A stretch of DNA of 64,000 nucleotides from assembly GCA_949752795.1 (NCBI GenBank), contig OX457056.1, positions 176,228,428 to 176,292,427 on the forward strand. Direction: 5' to 3'. This stretch comes from Hyperoodon ampullatus. Its lineage: Eukaryota > Chordata > Mammalia > Artiodactyla > Ziphiidae. Shown piece by piece: positions 32,275 to 44,419 of this stretch. Position 1 is the stretch's first letter. Each line of letters starts with the position of its first letter. The translations under genes and the position numbers were made by a program. The notes under the pieces are model-generated. The model had not been told where the DNA came from. It did not search any database and was given only the letters and a program-made list of their open reading frames with translations.

Positions 32275-35200
32275 CTAGGTTCCACATATATGTGTTATTA
32301 TACGATATTTGTTTTTCTCTCTCTGACTTATTTCACTCTGCATGACAGTCTCTAGGTCCATCCACGTCTCTACAAATGACCCAATTTTCTTCCTTTTTAT
32401 GGCTGCATAATACTCCATTGTATACATGTACCACGTCTTCTTTATCCATTTGTCTGTCGATGGGCATTTAGGTTGCTTCTGTGACCTGGCTATTGTAAAT
32501 AGTGCTGCAATGAACATTAGGGTGCACGTGTCACTTTGAATCATGGTTTTCTCTGGGTGCATGCCCAGGAGTGGGACTGCTGGGTATTCTATTTTTAGTT
32601 TTTCAAGAAACCTCCATACTGTTCTCCATAGTGGCTGTATCAATTTACATTCCCACCAACAGTACAAGAGGGTTCCCTTTTCTCCACACCCTCTCCAGCA
32701 TTTGTTGTTTGTAGATTTTCTGATGATGTCCATTCTAACTGGTGTGAGGTGATACCTCATTGTAGTTTTGATTTGCATTTCTCTAATAATTAGTGATGCT
32801 GAGCAGCTTTTCATGTGCCTCTTGGCCCTCCATATGTCTTCTTTGGAGAAATATTTAGGTCTTCTGCCCATTTTTTGACTGGGTTGCTTGTTTTTTTAAT
32901 ATTGAGCTGCATGAGCTGTTTATATATTTTGGAGACTAATCCTTTGTCCGTGGATTCATTTGCAAATATTTTCTTCCATTCTGAGGGTTCCCTTTTCATC
33001 TCGTTTATAGTTTCCTTTGCAGTGCAAAAGCTTTTTAAGTTTCATTAGGTCCCATTTGTTTACTTTTGTTTTTAGTTCCATTACGCTAGGAGGTGTGTCA
33101 AAAAAGATCTTGCTGTGATTTATGTCAAAGAGTGTTCTTCCTATGTTTTCCTCTAAGAGTTTTATAGAGTCCAGTCTTACATTTAGGTCTTTAATCCATT
33201 TTGAGTTTATTTTTGTGTATGGTGTTAGGGAGTGTTCTAACTTCATTCTTTTACATGTAGCTGTCCAGTTTTCCCAGCACCACTTATTGAAGAGACTGTC
33301 TTTTCTCCACTGTATGTCCTTGCCTCTGTTGTCATAGATTGGCTGACCGTAGGTGTATGGGTTTATGTCTGGGCTTTCTATCCTGTTCCACTGATCTGTA
33401 TTTCTGTTTTTGTGCCAATACCATATTGTCTTGATTACTGTAGCTCTGTAGTATAGTCTGAGATCAGAGAGTCTGATTCCTCCAGCTCTGTTTTTTTCCC
33501 TCAAGATTGCTTTGGCTATTTGGGGTCTTTTGTGTCTCCATACAAATTTTAAGATTTTTTGTTCTAGTTCTGTAAAAAAAATGCCATTGGTAATTTGATA
33601 GGGATTGCACTGGATCTGTAGATTGCTTTATGTAGTATAGTCATTTTCAGAATATTGACTCTTCCAATCCAAGAACATGGTATTTCTCTCCATCTGTTTG
33701 TGTCATCTTTGATTTCCTTCATCAATGTCTTATAGTTTTCTGCATACAGGTCTTTTACCTCCTTAGGTAGGTTTATTCCTAGGTATTTTATTCTTTTTGT
33801 TGCAGTGGTGAATGGGATTGTTTCCTTAAATTCTAATTCTGATCTTTCGTTGTTACTGCATAGGAATGCAAGAGATTTCTGTGCATTAATTTTGGATCCT
33901 GCAACTTCACCAAATTCATTGATTAGTTCCCGTAGTTTTCTGGTGGCATCTTTAGGATTCTCTGTGTATAGTATCATGTCATCTGCAAACAGTGACAGCT
34001 TTACTTCTTCTTTTCCAATTTGTATTCCTTTTATTTCTTTTTCTTCTCTGGTTGCCATGGCTAGGACTTCCAAAACTACTTTGAATAAGAGTGGCGAGAG
34101 TGGACATCCTTGTCTTATTCCTAATCTTAGAGGAAATGCTTTCAGTTTTTCGCCATTGAGAATGATGTTTGCTGTGGGTTTGTCGTATATGGCCTTTATT
34201 ATGTTGAGGAAGGTTCCCTCTGTGCCCACTTTCTGGAGAGTTTTTATCATAAATGGGCATTGAATTTTGTCAAAAAAATTTTCTGCATCTATTGAGATGA
34301 TCATGTGGGGTTTTTTTTGTTTTTTTTTTGTAGTACGTGGGCCTCTCACTGTTGTGGCCTCTCCCATTGCGGAGCACAGGCTCTGGACGTGCAGGCTCAG
34401 CGGCCATGACTCACAGGCCCAGCCGCTCCATGGCATGTGGGATCTTCCCGGACCGGGACACGATCCTGTGTCCCCTGCATCGGCAGGTGGACTCTCAACC
34501 ACTGCGCCACCAGGGAAACCCGATCATGTGGTTTTTATTCTTCAGTTTGTTAATATGGTGCATCACATTGATTGATTTGCATATATTGAAGAATCCTTGC
34601 ATCCCTGGGATAAATCCCACTTGATCATGGTGAATGATCCTTTTAATGTGTTGTTGGATTCTGTTTGCTAGTATTTTGTTGAGGATTTTTGCATCTATGT
34701 TCATCAGTGATATTGCTTTATAATTTTCTTTCTTTGTAGGATCTTTGTCTGGTTTGGTATCAGGGTGATGGTGGTCTCTTAGAATGAATTTGGGAGTGTT
34801 CCTTCCTCTGCAAATTTTTGGAAGAGTTTGAGAAGGATGGGTGTTAGCTCTTCTCTAAATGTTTGATAGAATTCACCTGTGAAGCCATCTGGTCCTGAAC
34901 TTTTGTTTGTTGGAAGATTTTTAATCAGTTTCAAGTTCATTACTTGTGATTGGTCTGTTCATATTTTCTATTTCTTCCTGGTTCAGTCTTGGAAGGTTAT
35001 ACCTTTCTAAGAATTTGTCCATTTCTTCCAGGTTGGCCATTTTATTCGCATACAGTTGCTTGTAGTAGTCCCTTATGATGCTTTGTATTTCTGTGGTGTC
35101 TATTATAACTTCCCCTTTTTCATTTCTAATATTACTGCTTTGAGTCCTCTCTTTTTCTTGATGAGTATGGCTAAAGGTTTATCAATTTTGTTTATCTTCT

Positions 35201-36235
35201 CAAAGAACCAGCTTTTAGTTTTATTGATCTTTGCTATTGTTTTGTTTCTATTTCATTTATTTCTGCTCTGATCTTTATGATTTCTTTCCTTCTGCTAACT
35301 TTGGGTTTTGTTTGTTCTTCTTTCTCTAGTTCCTTTAGGTGCAAGGTTAGATTGTTTATCTGATATTTTTCTTGTTTCTTCAGGTAGGCTTGTATAGCTA
35401 TAAACTTCCCTCTTAGAACTGCTTTTGCTGCATCCCATACGTTTTGGATCGTCATGTTTTCATTCCCATTTGTCTCTAGGTATTTTTTTATTTCCTCTTT
35501 GATTTCTTCAGTGATCTCTTGGTTATTTAGTAATGTACTGTTTAGCTTCCATGTGTTTGTGTTTTTTACGTTTTTTCCCCTGCAATTGATTTCTATTCTC
35601 ATAGCATTTTGGTCAGAAAAGATGCTTGATATAATTTCAGTTTTCTTAAAATTACCAAGGCTTGATTTGTGACCCAAGATGTGATCTATTCTGGAGAATG
35701 TTCCATGTGCACTTGAGAAGAAAGTGTAGTCTGTTGTTTTTGGATGGAATGTCCTATAAATATCAATTAAATCTATCTGGTCTATTGTGTCATTTAAGGC
35801 TTGTGTTTCCTTATTAATTTCTGTCTGGATGATCTGTCCATTGGTGTAAGTGAGGTGTTAAAATCCCTCATTATTATTGTGTTACTGTTGATTTCTTCTT
35901 TTACAGCTGTTAGCACTTGCCTTATGTATTGAGGTGCTCCTATGTTGGCTGCATATAATTGTTATATCTTCTTCTTGGATCGATCCCTTTATCGTTATGT
36001 AGTGTCCTTCTTTGTCTCTTCTAATAGTCTTTATTTTAAAGTCTATTTTGTCTGATATGAGAATTGCTACTCCAGCTTTCTTTTGATTTCCATTTGCATG
36101 GAAAATCTTTTTCCATCCCCTCACTTTCAGTCTGTATGTGTCCCTAGGTCTGAAGTGGGTCTCTTGTAGACAGCATATATATGGGTCTTGTTTTTGTATC
36201 CATCTGGTGAGCCTATGTGTTTTTCGTTGGAGCAT
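32275..36235 (-). pseudogene. L1 ORF2 (endonuclease/reverse transcriptase) pseudogene
   Basis: ORF2 protein nicks target DNA and reverse-transcribes L1 or SINE RNA at the nick. From 36235 the endonuclease start is readable (IQKQDPYICCLQETHF), then shifts frame near 35955 where the conserved IYA..IGAPQYIRQ segment should be. A middle piece (35234-35677) and a reverse transcriptase piece (34495-34704) follow. A SINE at 34309-34521 cuts the polymerase domain. FADDMILY is at 33966-33989 and [10 protein letters not shown] is upstream. C-terminal pieces at 32956-33504 and 32275-32871 are in separate frames. Not functional. Confidence 0.93.
34309..34521 (-). mobile_element. CHR-type SINE inside L1 ORF2
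   Basis: Antisense SINE with target duplication GATCATGTGG-TTTTT (about 34299-34308 onward and 34522-34536). It interrupts L1 text that continues seamlessly either side (GAGATGATCATGTGG..TTTTTATTCTTCAG), so it is younger than the L1. Confidence 0.95.
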
Positions 36236-36239
36236 TTAA

Positions 36240-37271
36240 TCCATTCACATTTAAGGTAATTATAGATTAAGTATGTTCATTACTATTTCTTAATTGTTTT
36301 GGGTTTGTTTTTGCAGGTCCTTTTCTTCTCTTGTGCTTCCCACTTAGAGGAGTTCCTTTAGCATTTGTTGTAGACCTGGTTTGGTGGTGCTAAATTCTCT
36401 TAGCTTTTACTTGTCTGTAAAGCTTTTGATTTCTCTGTTGAATCTGAACGAGATACTTGTCAGGTAGAGTCATCTTGGTTGTAGTTTCTTCCCTTTCATC
36501 ACTTTAAATATATTATGCCATTCCCTTCTGGTATATAGAGTTTCTGCTGAGAAATCAGCTGTTAACCTTATGGGAGTTCCCTTGTATGTTATTTGTCATT
36601 TTTCTCTTGTTGCTTTTAATAATTTTTCTTTGTCTTCAATTTCTGTCAATGATTACTATGTCTTAGGGTGTTTCTCCTTGGGTTTATCCTGCCTGGGACT
36701 CTCTGCGCTTCCTGGACTTGGGTGGCTATTTCCTTTCCCATATTAGGGAAGTTTTCAACTATAATCTCTTTAAATATTTTCTCAGTCCCTTTCTTTTTCT
36801 CTTCTTCTTCTGGAACCCCTATAATTTGAATGTTGGTGAGTTTAATGTTGTCCCAGAGGTCTCTTAGGCTGTCTTCATTTCTTTTCATTCTTTTTCCTTT
36901 ATTCTGTCCCACAGCAGCGAATTCCACCATTCTGTCTTCCGGGTCACTTATCCGTTCTTCTGCGTCAGTTATTCTGCTATTGATTCCTTCTAGTGTATTT
37001 TTCATTTCAGTTATTGAATTGTGTCATCTCTATTTTTTTTCTTCTTTAATTCTTCTATGTGTTTGTTCTCTAATTCTTCTAGGTCTTTGTTAAACATTTC
37101 TTGCATCCTCTCAATCTTTGCCTCCATTCTTTTTCCGAGGTCCTGGATCATCTTCACTATCATTATTCTGAATTCTTTTTCTAGAAGGTTGCCTATCTCC
37201 ACTTCATTTAATTGTTTTTCTGGGGTTTTATCTTGTTCCTTCATCTGGTACATAGTCTTCTGCCTTTTCAT
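36240..37271 (-). pseudogene. L1 ORF1 (RNA-binding protein) pseudogene
   Basis: ORF1 protein is a coiled-coil RNA chaperone that packages L1 RNA. The first piece (37011-37271) starts MKRQKTMYQMKEQDKTPEKQ and has a long Glu/Lys/Leu coiled-coil region. A stop at about 37008 separates it from a second piece (36646-37005) with INSRITDAEERISDPEDRM and the conserved NIQIIGVPEEE segment. The C-terminal third is out of frame. The total span fits the usual ORF1 length. Confidence 0.9.
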
Positions 37272-38165
37272 TTTATCTATCTTTCTGTGAATGTTGTTTT
37301 CGCTCCACAGGCTGCAGGATTGTAGTTCTTCTTGCTTCTGCTGTCTGCCCTCTGGTGGATGAGGCTATCTAAGAGGCTTGTGCAAGCTTCCTGATGGGAG
37401 GGTCTGGTGGTGGGTAGATCTGGGTGTTGCTCTGGTGGGCAGAGCTCAGTAAAACTTTAATCTGCTTGTCTGCTGATGGGTGAGGCTGAGTTCCCTCTCT
37501 GTTGGTTGTTTGGCCTAAGGCAACCTAGCACTGGGGGCTACAGGCTCTTTGGTGGGGCTAATGGCGGACTCCAGGAGGGCTCATGCCATGGAATACTTCC
37601 CAGAACTTCTGCTGCCAGTGTCCTTGTCCCCACAGTGAGCCACAGCCACCCCCTGCCTCTGCAGGAGACCCTCCAACACTAGCAGGTAAGTCTGGTTCAG
37701 TTTCCTATGGGGTCACTGCTCCTTCCTCCTGGGTCCTGATGCACACACTGCTTTGTGTGTGCCCTCCAAGAGTGGAGTCTCTCTTGTCTCCCAGACCTGT
37801 TGAAGTCCTGCAATCAAATCCCGCTAGCCTTCAGAGTCTGATTCTCTAGGAATTCCTCCTCCCGTTGCCGGACCCCCAGGTTGGGAAGCCTGATGTGGGG
37901 CTCAGAATCTTCACTCCAGTGGGTGGACTTCTGTGGTATAATTGTTCTCCAGTTTGTGAATCACTCACCCAGTGGTTATGAGATTTGATTTTATTGTGAT
38001 TGCACCCTTCCTACCATCTCATTGTGGCTTCTCCTTTGGATGTGGGGTATCTTATTTGGTGAATTCCAGTGTCTTCCTGTCGAAAACTGTTCAGCAGTTA
38101 GTTGTGATTTGGTGCTCTCGCAAGAAGGAGTGAGTGCACATCCTTCTACTCTGCCATCTTGAACC
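37272..38165 (-). promoter_or_regulatory. L1 5' UTR (internal promoter region)
   Basis: About 0.9 kb between the inferred L1 start and the ORF1 ATG, on the minus strand. It begins with CAAGATGGCAGAGTAGAAGG. The CAAGATGGC core matches a YY1-type element at L1 5' ends in other mammals. Most genomic L1s lack this region. Current activity cannot be judged. Confidence 0.7.
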
Positions 38166-38203
38166 AATCTCAATATATTTTAAAGTCTCATGTTAAGTAT
38201 TCT

Positions 38204-38240
38204 TAACATGAATAAATTCTAACAGTGAAATAAAATTTTT
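38204..38240 (+). mobile_element. Tail end of the older L1 split at 31708
   Basis: TAACATGAATAAATTCTAAC and GTGAAATAAAATTTT continue the L1 3' end interrupted at 31708. Assignment rests on the repeated TGTTAAGTATTCT at both junctions and on a similar, uninterrupted tail at 58190-58245. Confidence 0.5.
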
Positions 38241-38794
38241 AAATATGCCATGTTCATATTAACAGTATTATAAATAATTTGCTTACTACAGAAAACCAAT
38301 AAGAAGAAAATAAAAATCACTCATAATTAGCCCCCCAAAAACAACAACAAAGACTCCTTGTGAATTTTCTCTCCCAAGACACTTCTAATCTAGCCTCATA
38401 TGTTAGGTTTTGAAGAAAGCAGTATCATTAAAAAAGAAAATAGAGTTGGGGGAGGTTAAGGTTAGGCTTAAGGGTTCATGAAATTCAGACTCCTCACATT
38501 TCAATTAAATGGTACATTGACCCATGTACCACACTGTACTGAAATCTGCTCCAAGTCCCATTTGTCAACTTTTATCTGCCAGCATTTGGATTCAAGATGA
38601 CAGACAGAGTTATAAATCCAATTCAAGATGACACTTATACTGAGCAGTACACCTAGTTTCATCAGAATCAGTTAGCATCCTTAACAGCTGAACACAGGAT
38701 AGACCAAACAGACAGTTAAAAAGGAAAATGGCATGTCATCTAGTTGAAGCAGGAATTGTTCTTAAATTGTGCTTAAATTAAAATTCATTTGTGT
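38241..38794. other. Unassigned AT-rich sequence
   Basis: No repeat or gene recognised. CCCCCCAAAAACAACAACAA occurs near 38330. Confidence 0.5.
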
Positions 38795-39230
38795 GTCTAC
38801 TCATTCATTTAGCAAATATTTATTGAGCACCTACTTTATGTCACATACTGCAGGAAAAGCCAGGGATATGCAAATCACAGGGCAAAATCTTTGCCCCTGT
38901 AGACCTTATATTATGGTGGGAGGTGAGAGAATAATTAAATAAGATCACTAAAAACTGAGATTAGAGCCATCATGGAACTAAAAAGGGAGGTATGATAGAG
39001 AAAAATAAGGAAAGCCTACTTAAGACAGGGTTGCAGGGAAGCCTCCTGCAAAGGGACGTATTTAGGTTGACATGGAAAGATGGGATGGAAGCAGCCACGT
39101 TAAGAGCCCAGGAAGAGTGCTCCACACAAAAGAAAGAGCAAACCCCAAGGTCTTAAGTAGGACCTGTCGTAGTCATGGACAGACTAAAGATGGGAGGGTG
39201 AGGAGGAGAGGCAGAGCAACCCTACCATGA
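38795..39230 (+). mobile_element. L2 element
   Basis: Sense L2: TTAGCAAATATTTATTGAGC, ACCTACTTTATGTCACATAC, GACCTTATATTATGGTGGG, then AGAGTGCTCCACACAAAAGA and AACCCCAAGGTCTTAAGTAG. Confidence 0.75.
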
Positions 39231-39275
39231 CTCGCAATGTTAAATGGTTACTAGTGGTATTAAGAGTAACACTGT

Positions 39276-39398
39276 TTGGGAATTCCCTGGTGGTCCAGTG
39301 GTTAGGACTTGGCACTCTCACTGCCAGGAGCCCGGGTTTGAACCCTGGCTGGGGAACTAAGATCCCGCAGGTCGTGTGGCCAAAAAAGAAAAAACAAC
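39276..39398 (+). mobile_element. Short tRNA-derived SINE, second family
   Basis: Starts GGGAATTCCCTGGTGGTCCA, with B-box-like GGGTTTGAACCC and GGGGAACTAAGATCCCGCAG, then an A-rich tail. About 120 bp, distinct from the longer CHR copies. Target duplication TAACACTGT at about 39267 and 39401. Confidence 0.88.
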
Positions 39399-39409
39399 GT
39401 TAACACTGT

Positions 39410-41371
39410 CAGATTCATTTGTGTGGATTATGCAAAATGGGAGGCATTGTGCCTGAAAGGAAACTACGCATTTTGCCTCTCTTCTCTTTAAGGGTCTTCC
39501 ATTCACACATTAAATAATACCTAACAGCTCATACATTTCACTTTTTTTGGAAAATTACCACTATTAAATATTATCATCAGCCTCACTACGGAACTTTTAA
39601 GTGTGATACATAGTCCTTTAATGCATTTAGCACCTAAGCACATAAACTTCCCACCACAGAAAATGGAAGAGTCCTCCATCAAATCAGTTAACTCCAAAAG
39701 CAGTCAGGTATTTACTGCATGGCCTATGGAGCAAATGGCTCTTGGGTACTTCAGCCCCGTAGGGCTACAGAAGCCATCGGATCTCCATGAAAGCTTGTCA
39801 TATTCGAGATGTACCCAATCTGCTCTGTGGATACAGGTCAATCCTCAGAGAGACAAAAGGATGTGCCCGATTATACAAAGCACCTTCCATTTCCCAATCA
39901 CCAGAAAAGTTGTAAATTTTATGAAATTCCAATCTTATAGTTCTCTTGATTGCTTTTAAGCCACTTGGAAAATAAAATGGATTGCAGGAGAGTTTTCCTA
40001 ACTAGCTCAGTGATCTTTCCTTGTCATGTCAGGTTGAAAGAATTCACCATTTGACTAAAGGTCAATGTTCTAGAAGTATTTATCGGTGACTAAAAGGGGA
40101 AGACTATTAGGGAAATACTTTTTCATTACCCTCACTATTGCACAGTTAGTTACATGAGGTACTAGACACACCTGTGCTGCATCCTTACCCTCCCTACCAT
40201 GTTCACGAACCCATGGGTTACGTTCTTAGGTAGGGGGGTTCTTCTTATAATGAATTTAAGGATACCCCTTTCAAAGAAATGACTAAATGTTGGTTACATT
40301 TTAAATTGTGCATGATTTTAGTTCTCTCTGAGCAATGTTTGATGGATATGTCTTTTAAAAATAGTCAAATGGCCTAACCTTTTATCAATAAAACTGTGTG
40401 CAATAAAAATGCTGGAGGGTACCCGTTACCAAACTGCCATAGGCTGGAGAATTATTAGACCCCATAATTCTGTTGTACAAAACCAAATTTGTTGATTTTT
40501 TTCAAGTAGAAAGAAATTCAGGAAATTAAATGGAAAGACCTGTAGTAATGAAATATTAAATGCAATTTCAAGGGCACAAAAATGTCAGAAGCCAAAAAAA
40601 AAAAAAAAAAAAAGATCTCAGGAACAACATTGCTTTTCTTATACCTCATGTATGCCTGAGCTTAAATTGCCCTAGAAACCAGCCAGACCCAGATGCAGGG
40701 AGTGGTGGGGATGCATGGGAAAGGTAGGAAGAAGCAGCCCAGAACAGGAGAAAGTAAGAACTAAGAGTAATGGAAAGAAGTCAGATAGAAAATATTTCAT
40801 TTGTTTTCAATTTCCAAAGTTGAAGTCATACTGCATCAACACCAGCAGAAAGGCATAAAAGCAAAAGCAAAAGTATCGGACTTCAACCATGACATGCCTG
40901 TACTACCCAAAGTTCAGTCTGATTCTTAGTTCTTTGCACTGTTACAGTCCTGGGCTCCTGTTCTTAACCTCAGCATAATTGTACTTCAATTCTGGCCAAA
41001 GAGAACATGTCTCATAGGATGGTTTGGTGAGCATTTGGACTCAGTCAGTTGAGATGTGTCTACATGAAGAGGACTACTATTGGAAGCAGTCACTGGAAAT
41101 CTACAGCTTCAGCTGCAGAACTGGCAGTAATAATTCATTTTAGTAATATGTATTTAGGAAGGGATAGGGAGATCCAGAGAAACTTTACAGACAATATTTT
41201 AAAATAAAAATAATTGTGTGAATAAAAGTGTCAAATGTTAATATCAGGACACCGTGAGTTTAGGCAGGACACGTTGTTCATGTGGAATATTGTTTCAAGA
41301 TTCACACAGGGAAAATATTTATTTTCATACCTGGCTAACTCTCCAGGTCCAATTCTCACACAGTCTGTACA
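39410..41371. other. Unassigned sequence with A-run
   Basis: A 20-base A-run at 40594-40613 has no SINE or L1 body beside it. A 118-codon frame at 39603-39959 has no domain. No named repeats. Confidence 0.5.
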
Positions 41372-41600
41372 CTCTATTTTTTTTAACTTTTTATTTTATG
41401 TTGGAGTACAGTTGATTAACAATGTTGTGTTAGTTTCAGGTGTATAACAAAGTGATTCAGTTATACATAAACATGTATCTATTCTTTTTCAAATTCTTTT
41501 CCCAATTAGGTTGTTACAGAATATTGAGCAGAGTTCCCTGTGCTATACAGTAGATCCTTCTTGCTATATCCAGTGTGTAGATTCTTTCTTTAAATAAGCT
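41372..41600 (-). mobile_element. L1 3' end
   Basis: Antisense L1 3' UTR: TATTTTATGTTGGAGTACAG, AACAATGTTGTGTTAGTTTC, AAGTGATTCAGTTATACATA, TTCCCTGTGCTATACAGTAG. Confidence 0.88.
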
Positions 41601-42444
41601 ACAGGAATCAGATGATCTGTAATTTATGATCGTTACACCTTTAAAACCTTAACAACACGTGATGAAATCAATTTCTTTAGAATATCCATCTGTGTGGTTG
41701 CAATGCTGGATGGCAGAAAGAAAGATTTATATTTATGGCCAATTTTTATTTATTCTCACCTATTTATAAATTGGGCTACAACTTCAATAGCCATGGTTAA
41801 AAAGAATAATGTCATTCCTAACCACTGCCTTTTACTATAAAAACAATTTCACCATAACAGATAGCACTGAAATACTCCAAGAATAATCTATAAATGAATC
41901 CTGGATTACCAGTCTAAAGATGGTGGTTATAAATGATTACATGAAAGAGTTGATATTACTTTGAAATTCTTAAAGTATGTCTATGGATTTTTGTATTTTA
42001 TATGTAATATTTTTATGAAGTGATTTTGCCATTACATAATAGCTTTCATCTTCAAAGCACTTCACAAATATGAACTAGTTACATAAAAAGCTATATTACT
42101 GCAAAATCAGAAAATGGAAAAGCTAAAGTTCTCCTAGTAACAGTCACTCTCACACATTCTATATGTTTAATCTACAACAAAGGTTATGTATTTAAAACAT
42201 GTTTCATTATAAATACTGTTAACAAAACCATCTAAAGGGTTAACAGAGCTTTCACTATACCAGGCAGCTATTACTATCCATAAAAATCTCCCTTTTATGG
42301 AATTTATAAATTTGAAGAAATTAGACTTGTATTATGGTAGATCTTCTTTGTTCCCTTCTTCTAGTTCATGAAATCTGTTAAATATCAGTAAAAAGTGCTG
42401 TTCAACAAAGCTTTATCATGATAAAATTGAAAAAAAATTAAACA
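41601..42444. other. AT-rich unassigned sequence
   Basis: No gene or named repeat. TTGCCATTACATAATAGC near 42030 and nearby text is AT-rich. Confidence 0.45.
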
Positions 42445-42770
42445 CATCATGAAGAATGGTTAACTAAATTATGGTATGTTTATGTGATATAATATTATCA
42501 AATATAATATAGCCATTAAAAATTATGTTTCTGAAGAATATTTAAATACATGAGGAAATTTGTGCAATATATTAGTTTTTTAAGGGCTACAAGGTTATCT
42601 ATATCCTATCATGCCAATTTTATAAAAGAAATAATTATATACAGACACCCAAGCAAATTGGATGAAATAAATATGGGTAATGGGGCATTGTGATTTTATT
42701 TCCTTCCTTGGACTTTATTATTTAAATTTTTGACAATAAGATATATATTTTAATGGGACATATATGTTAT
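42445..42770 (+). mobile_element. Ancient L1M 3' fragment
   Basis: AATGGTTAACTAAATTATGG, ATATAGCCATTAAAAATTAT, GAAGAATATTTAAATACATG and ATGCCAATTTTATAAAAGAA follow the L1M ORF2 end and 3' UTR order. Confidence 0.7.
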
Positions 42771-42784
42771 TTAAAGGAAAACAA

Positions 42785-44400
42785 AACCACAATCCTTGGC
42801 TTCAAGAACTCACACTCTACTGGAGAGGTAGAAAATGTCCATCAGTGTGATAATCTCTTTGAGAGTGAGAGCTCAGAGGACCATGGGAGTAGCCCAAGGC
42901 AGAGGTTCAGAATAGAAGGAGGAGAACTTTGAACTGGGTCTTGCAAGGTAAGCAGGTATTTAATAATAACAGAGAGAGCAGTCTAGACAGAACATATACA
43001 AAGGCCCATGTATGAGACACATGGAAACCACAAGAAAAATAAAGAGCTTTCCTGGGGCAAAGAATATGGACAGGAATCATAGAAGATGACGCCAGTGATG
43101 GCACATGCTAGATCATAGAAGACCTTGCATATTATGGAAAAGGATCTGACTTCAATCTTTACACACAATGGGTAGACCCTGCTGGAAAAGGGGATGTGGA
43201 GAGGGGTTAAGTCAAGAAAGCAATAAGAAGAGAGGAGTTCTTTAGGTCACTGGCTGCAGCAAGCAAATAATTGGAGGAAGGCAATACTAGAGCCAGGGAT
43301 CCGGGGTAGGAGATTCTGATAGGCTTTTCCCTCGAAGAACAATGGAGAAGAAAGGAGAGAAGGGGTTCTACAGATAGTTAGGAAATAGGATCAATATAAT
43401 TTAGTAGCCAGATAGATGTGAATGAATGAAAAAAATGTGTCCAAGGTAATTCCCAGGACTCTAGATGGAATAAGTGAGTGGTACCATTATCTTAATAAAG
43501 TGGATCTGGGCACAAAGCCAGTGAGTTTGATTTGGGACATGTGGAATTAAAGGAGACTCCAGATATTCAGATAAGAATACATAGAAGCCTCCATGGATTC
43601 GTACACAAGTCATAGGTGAAGGATAGAAGAACAGACTTGAGAACACTCAGCTTATAGCTCCATGCTTAAAAAATTAGTAATGGATGGAATCACCCTAGAA
43701 GACTGGGCAAAGTGAGGAGCCTGGAAATTGGGGAAAGATCATATACTTGGGGACAGGCACAAAGAGCCAGCAAAAATAACCAAGATGGAATGGTCATGGA
43801 AGCTGAGAAGCAGAGATTTTTATACTATGTATAAAATAGATAACCAACAAGGACCTACCTACTGTATTGCACAGGGAACTATACTCAATATTATGTAATA
43901 ACCTATAAGGGAAAAGAATCTGAAAAAGAATATATATATATATATATAACTGAATCACTGTGCTGTACACCTGAAACTTACATGCTATTGTAAATCAACT
44001 ATACATCAATAAAAATTTGTTTTAATAAATAAATAAATATATATATAGACATACAGCCACAAAACAAAGAAAGGCTATGGAGGTCAAACAGAAAAAGGCC
44101 AAAATGCATCATTTAGGTTTGACAATAGGAATGCTCATTTGACAACTGCTGCAGCAGTTTCAGTGGGTGGTATGAACAGAAGCTTATAAGAGATCATGGA
44201 ATGATTCAGATTTAAGGGGAATATGAGCATAGGACTCCTTCCACAAACTTAGCTATGAACTGAAGAAGAAAGGGGGCACTAAAACTAGAGATGAACGTAG
44301 AACTAGAAAAGAAGGGCATTGATGATTTATGGATAGGTGACTAGCAACAATCGCAGTAATGATTACCCAGGAAATATAGTCACCTTTTTTCACCTAATAA
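42785..44400 (+). mobile_element. Long L2 element interrupted by an L1 tail
   Basis: Sense L2: AACTCACACTCTACTGGAGA, ACAAAGGCCCATGTATGAG, GGACATGTGGAATTAAAGGA, AAGACTGGGCAAAGTGAGG; after the L1 tail it resumes with GCAGCAGTTTCAGTGGGTGG. One of the longer L2 copies here. Confidence 0.7.
43823..44070 (+). mobile_element. L1 3' tail, copy A of a direct repeat
   Basis: L1 3' UTR from TACTATGTATAAAATAGATA, a TA run, ATCAACTATACATCAATAAA, then the non-L1-like GACATACAGCCACAAAACAA. Nearly identical to 45118-45381 apart from one substitution and the lengths of the TA and AAAT tracts. It lies inside an L2. Confidence 0.95.
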
Positions 44401-44419
44401 ACATATAGTCATACATATA

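Larger units (their letters stand above)
32097..38165 (-). mobile_element. Near full-length L1, inactive, SINE-interrupted
   Basis: Reading on the minus strand: a 5' UTR starting about 38165 (TTCAAGATGGCAGAGTAGAA), ORF1, ORF2, a short 3' UTR with GATTGGGATTGAC, and an A-tail ending near 32097. Length is about 6.07 kb, about 5.86 kb without the embedded SINE, close to a complete L1. Multiple stops and frameshifts break both ORFs. No convincing target duplication sits directly at these edges; see the finding on 3' transduction. Confidence 0.95.

Noticed and set aside
33805..34263. Plus-strand frame of 152 codons
   Set aside because: It is the antisense shadow of L1 ORF2.
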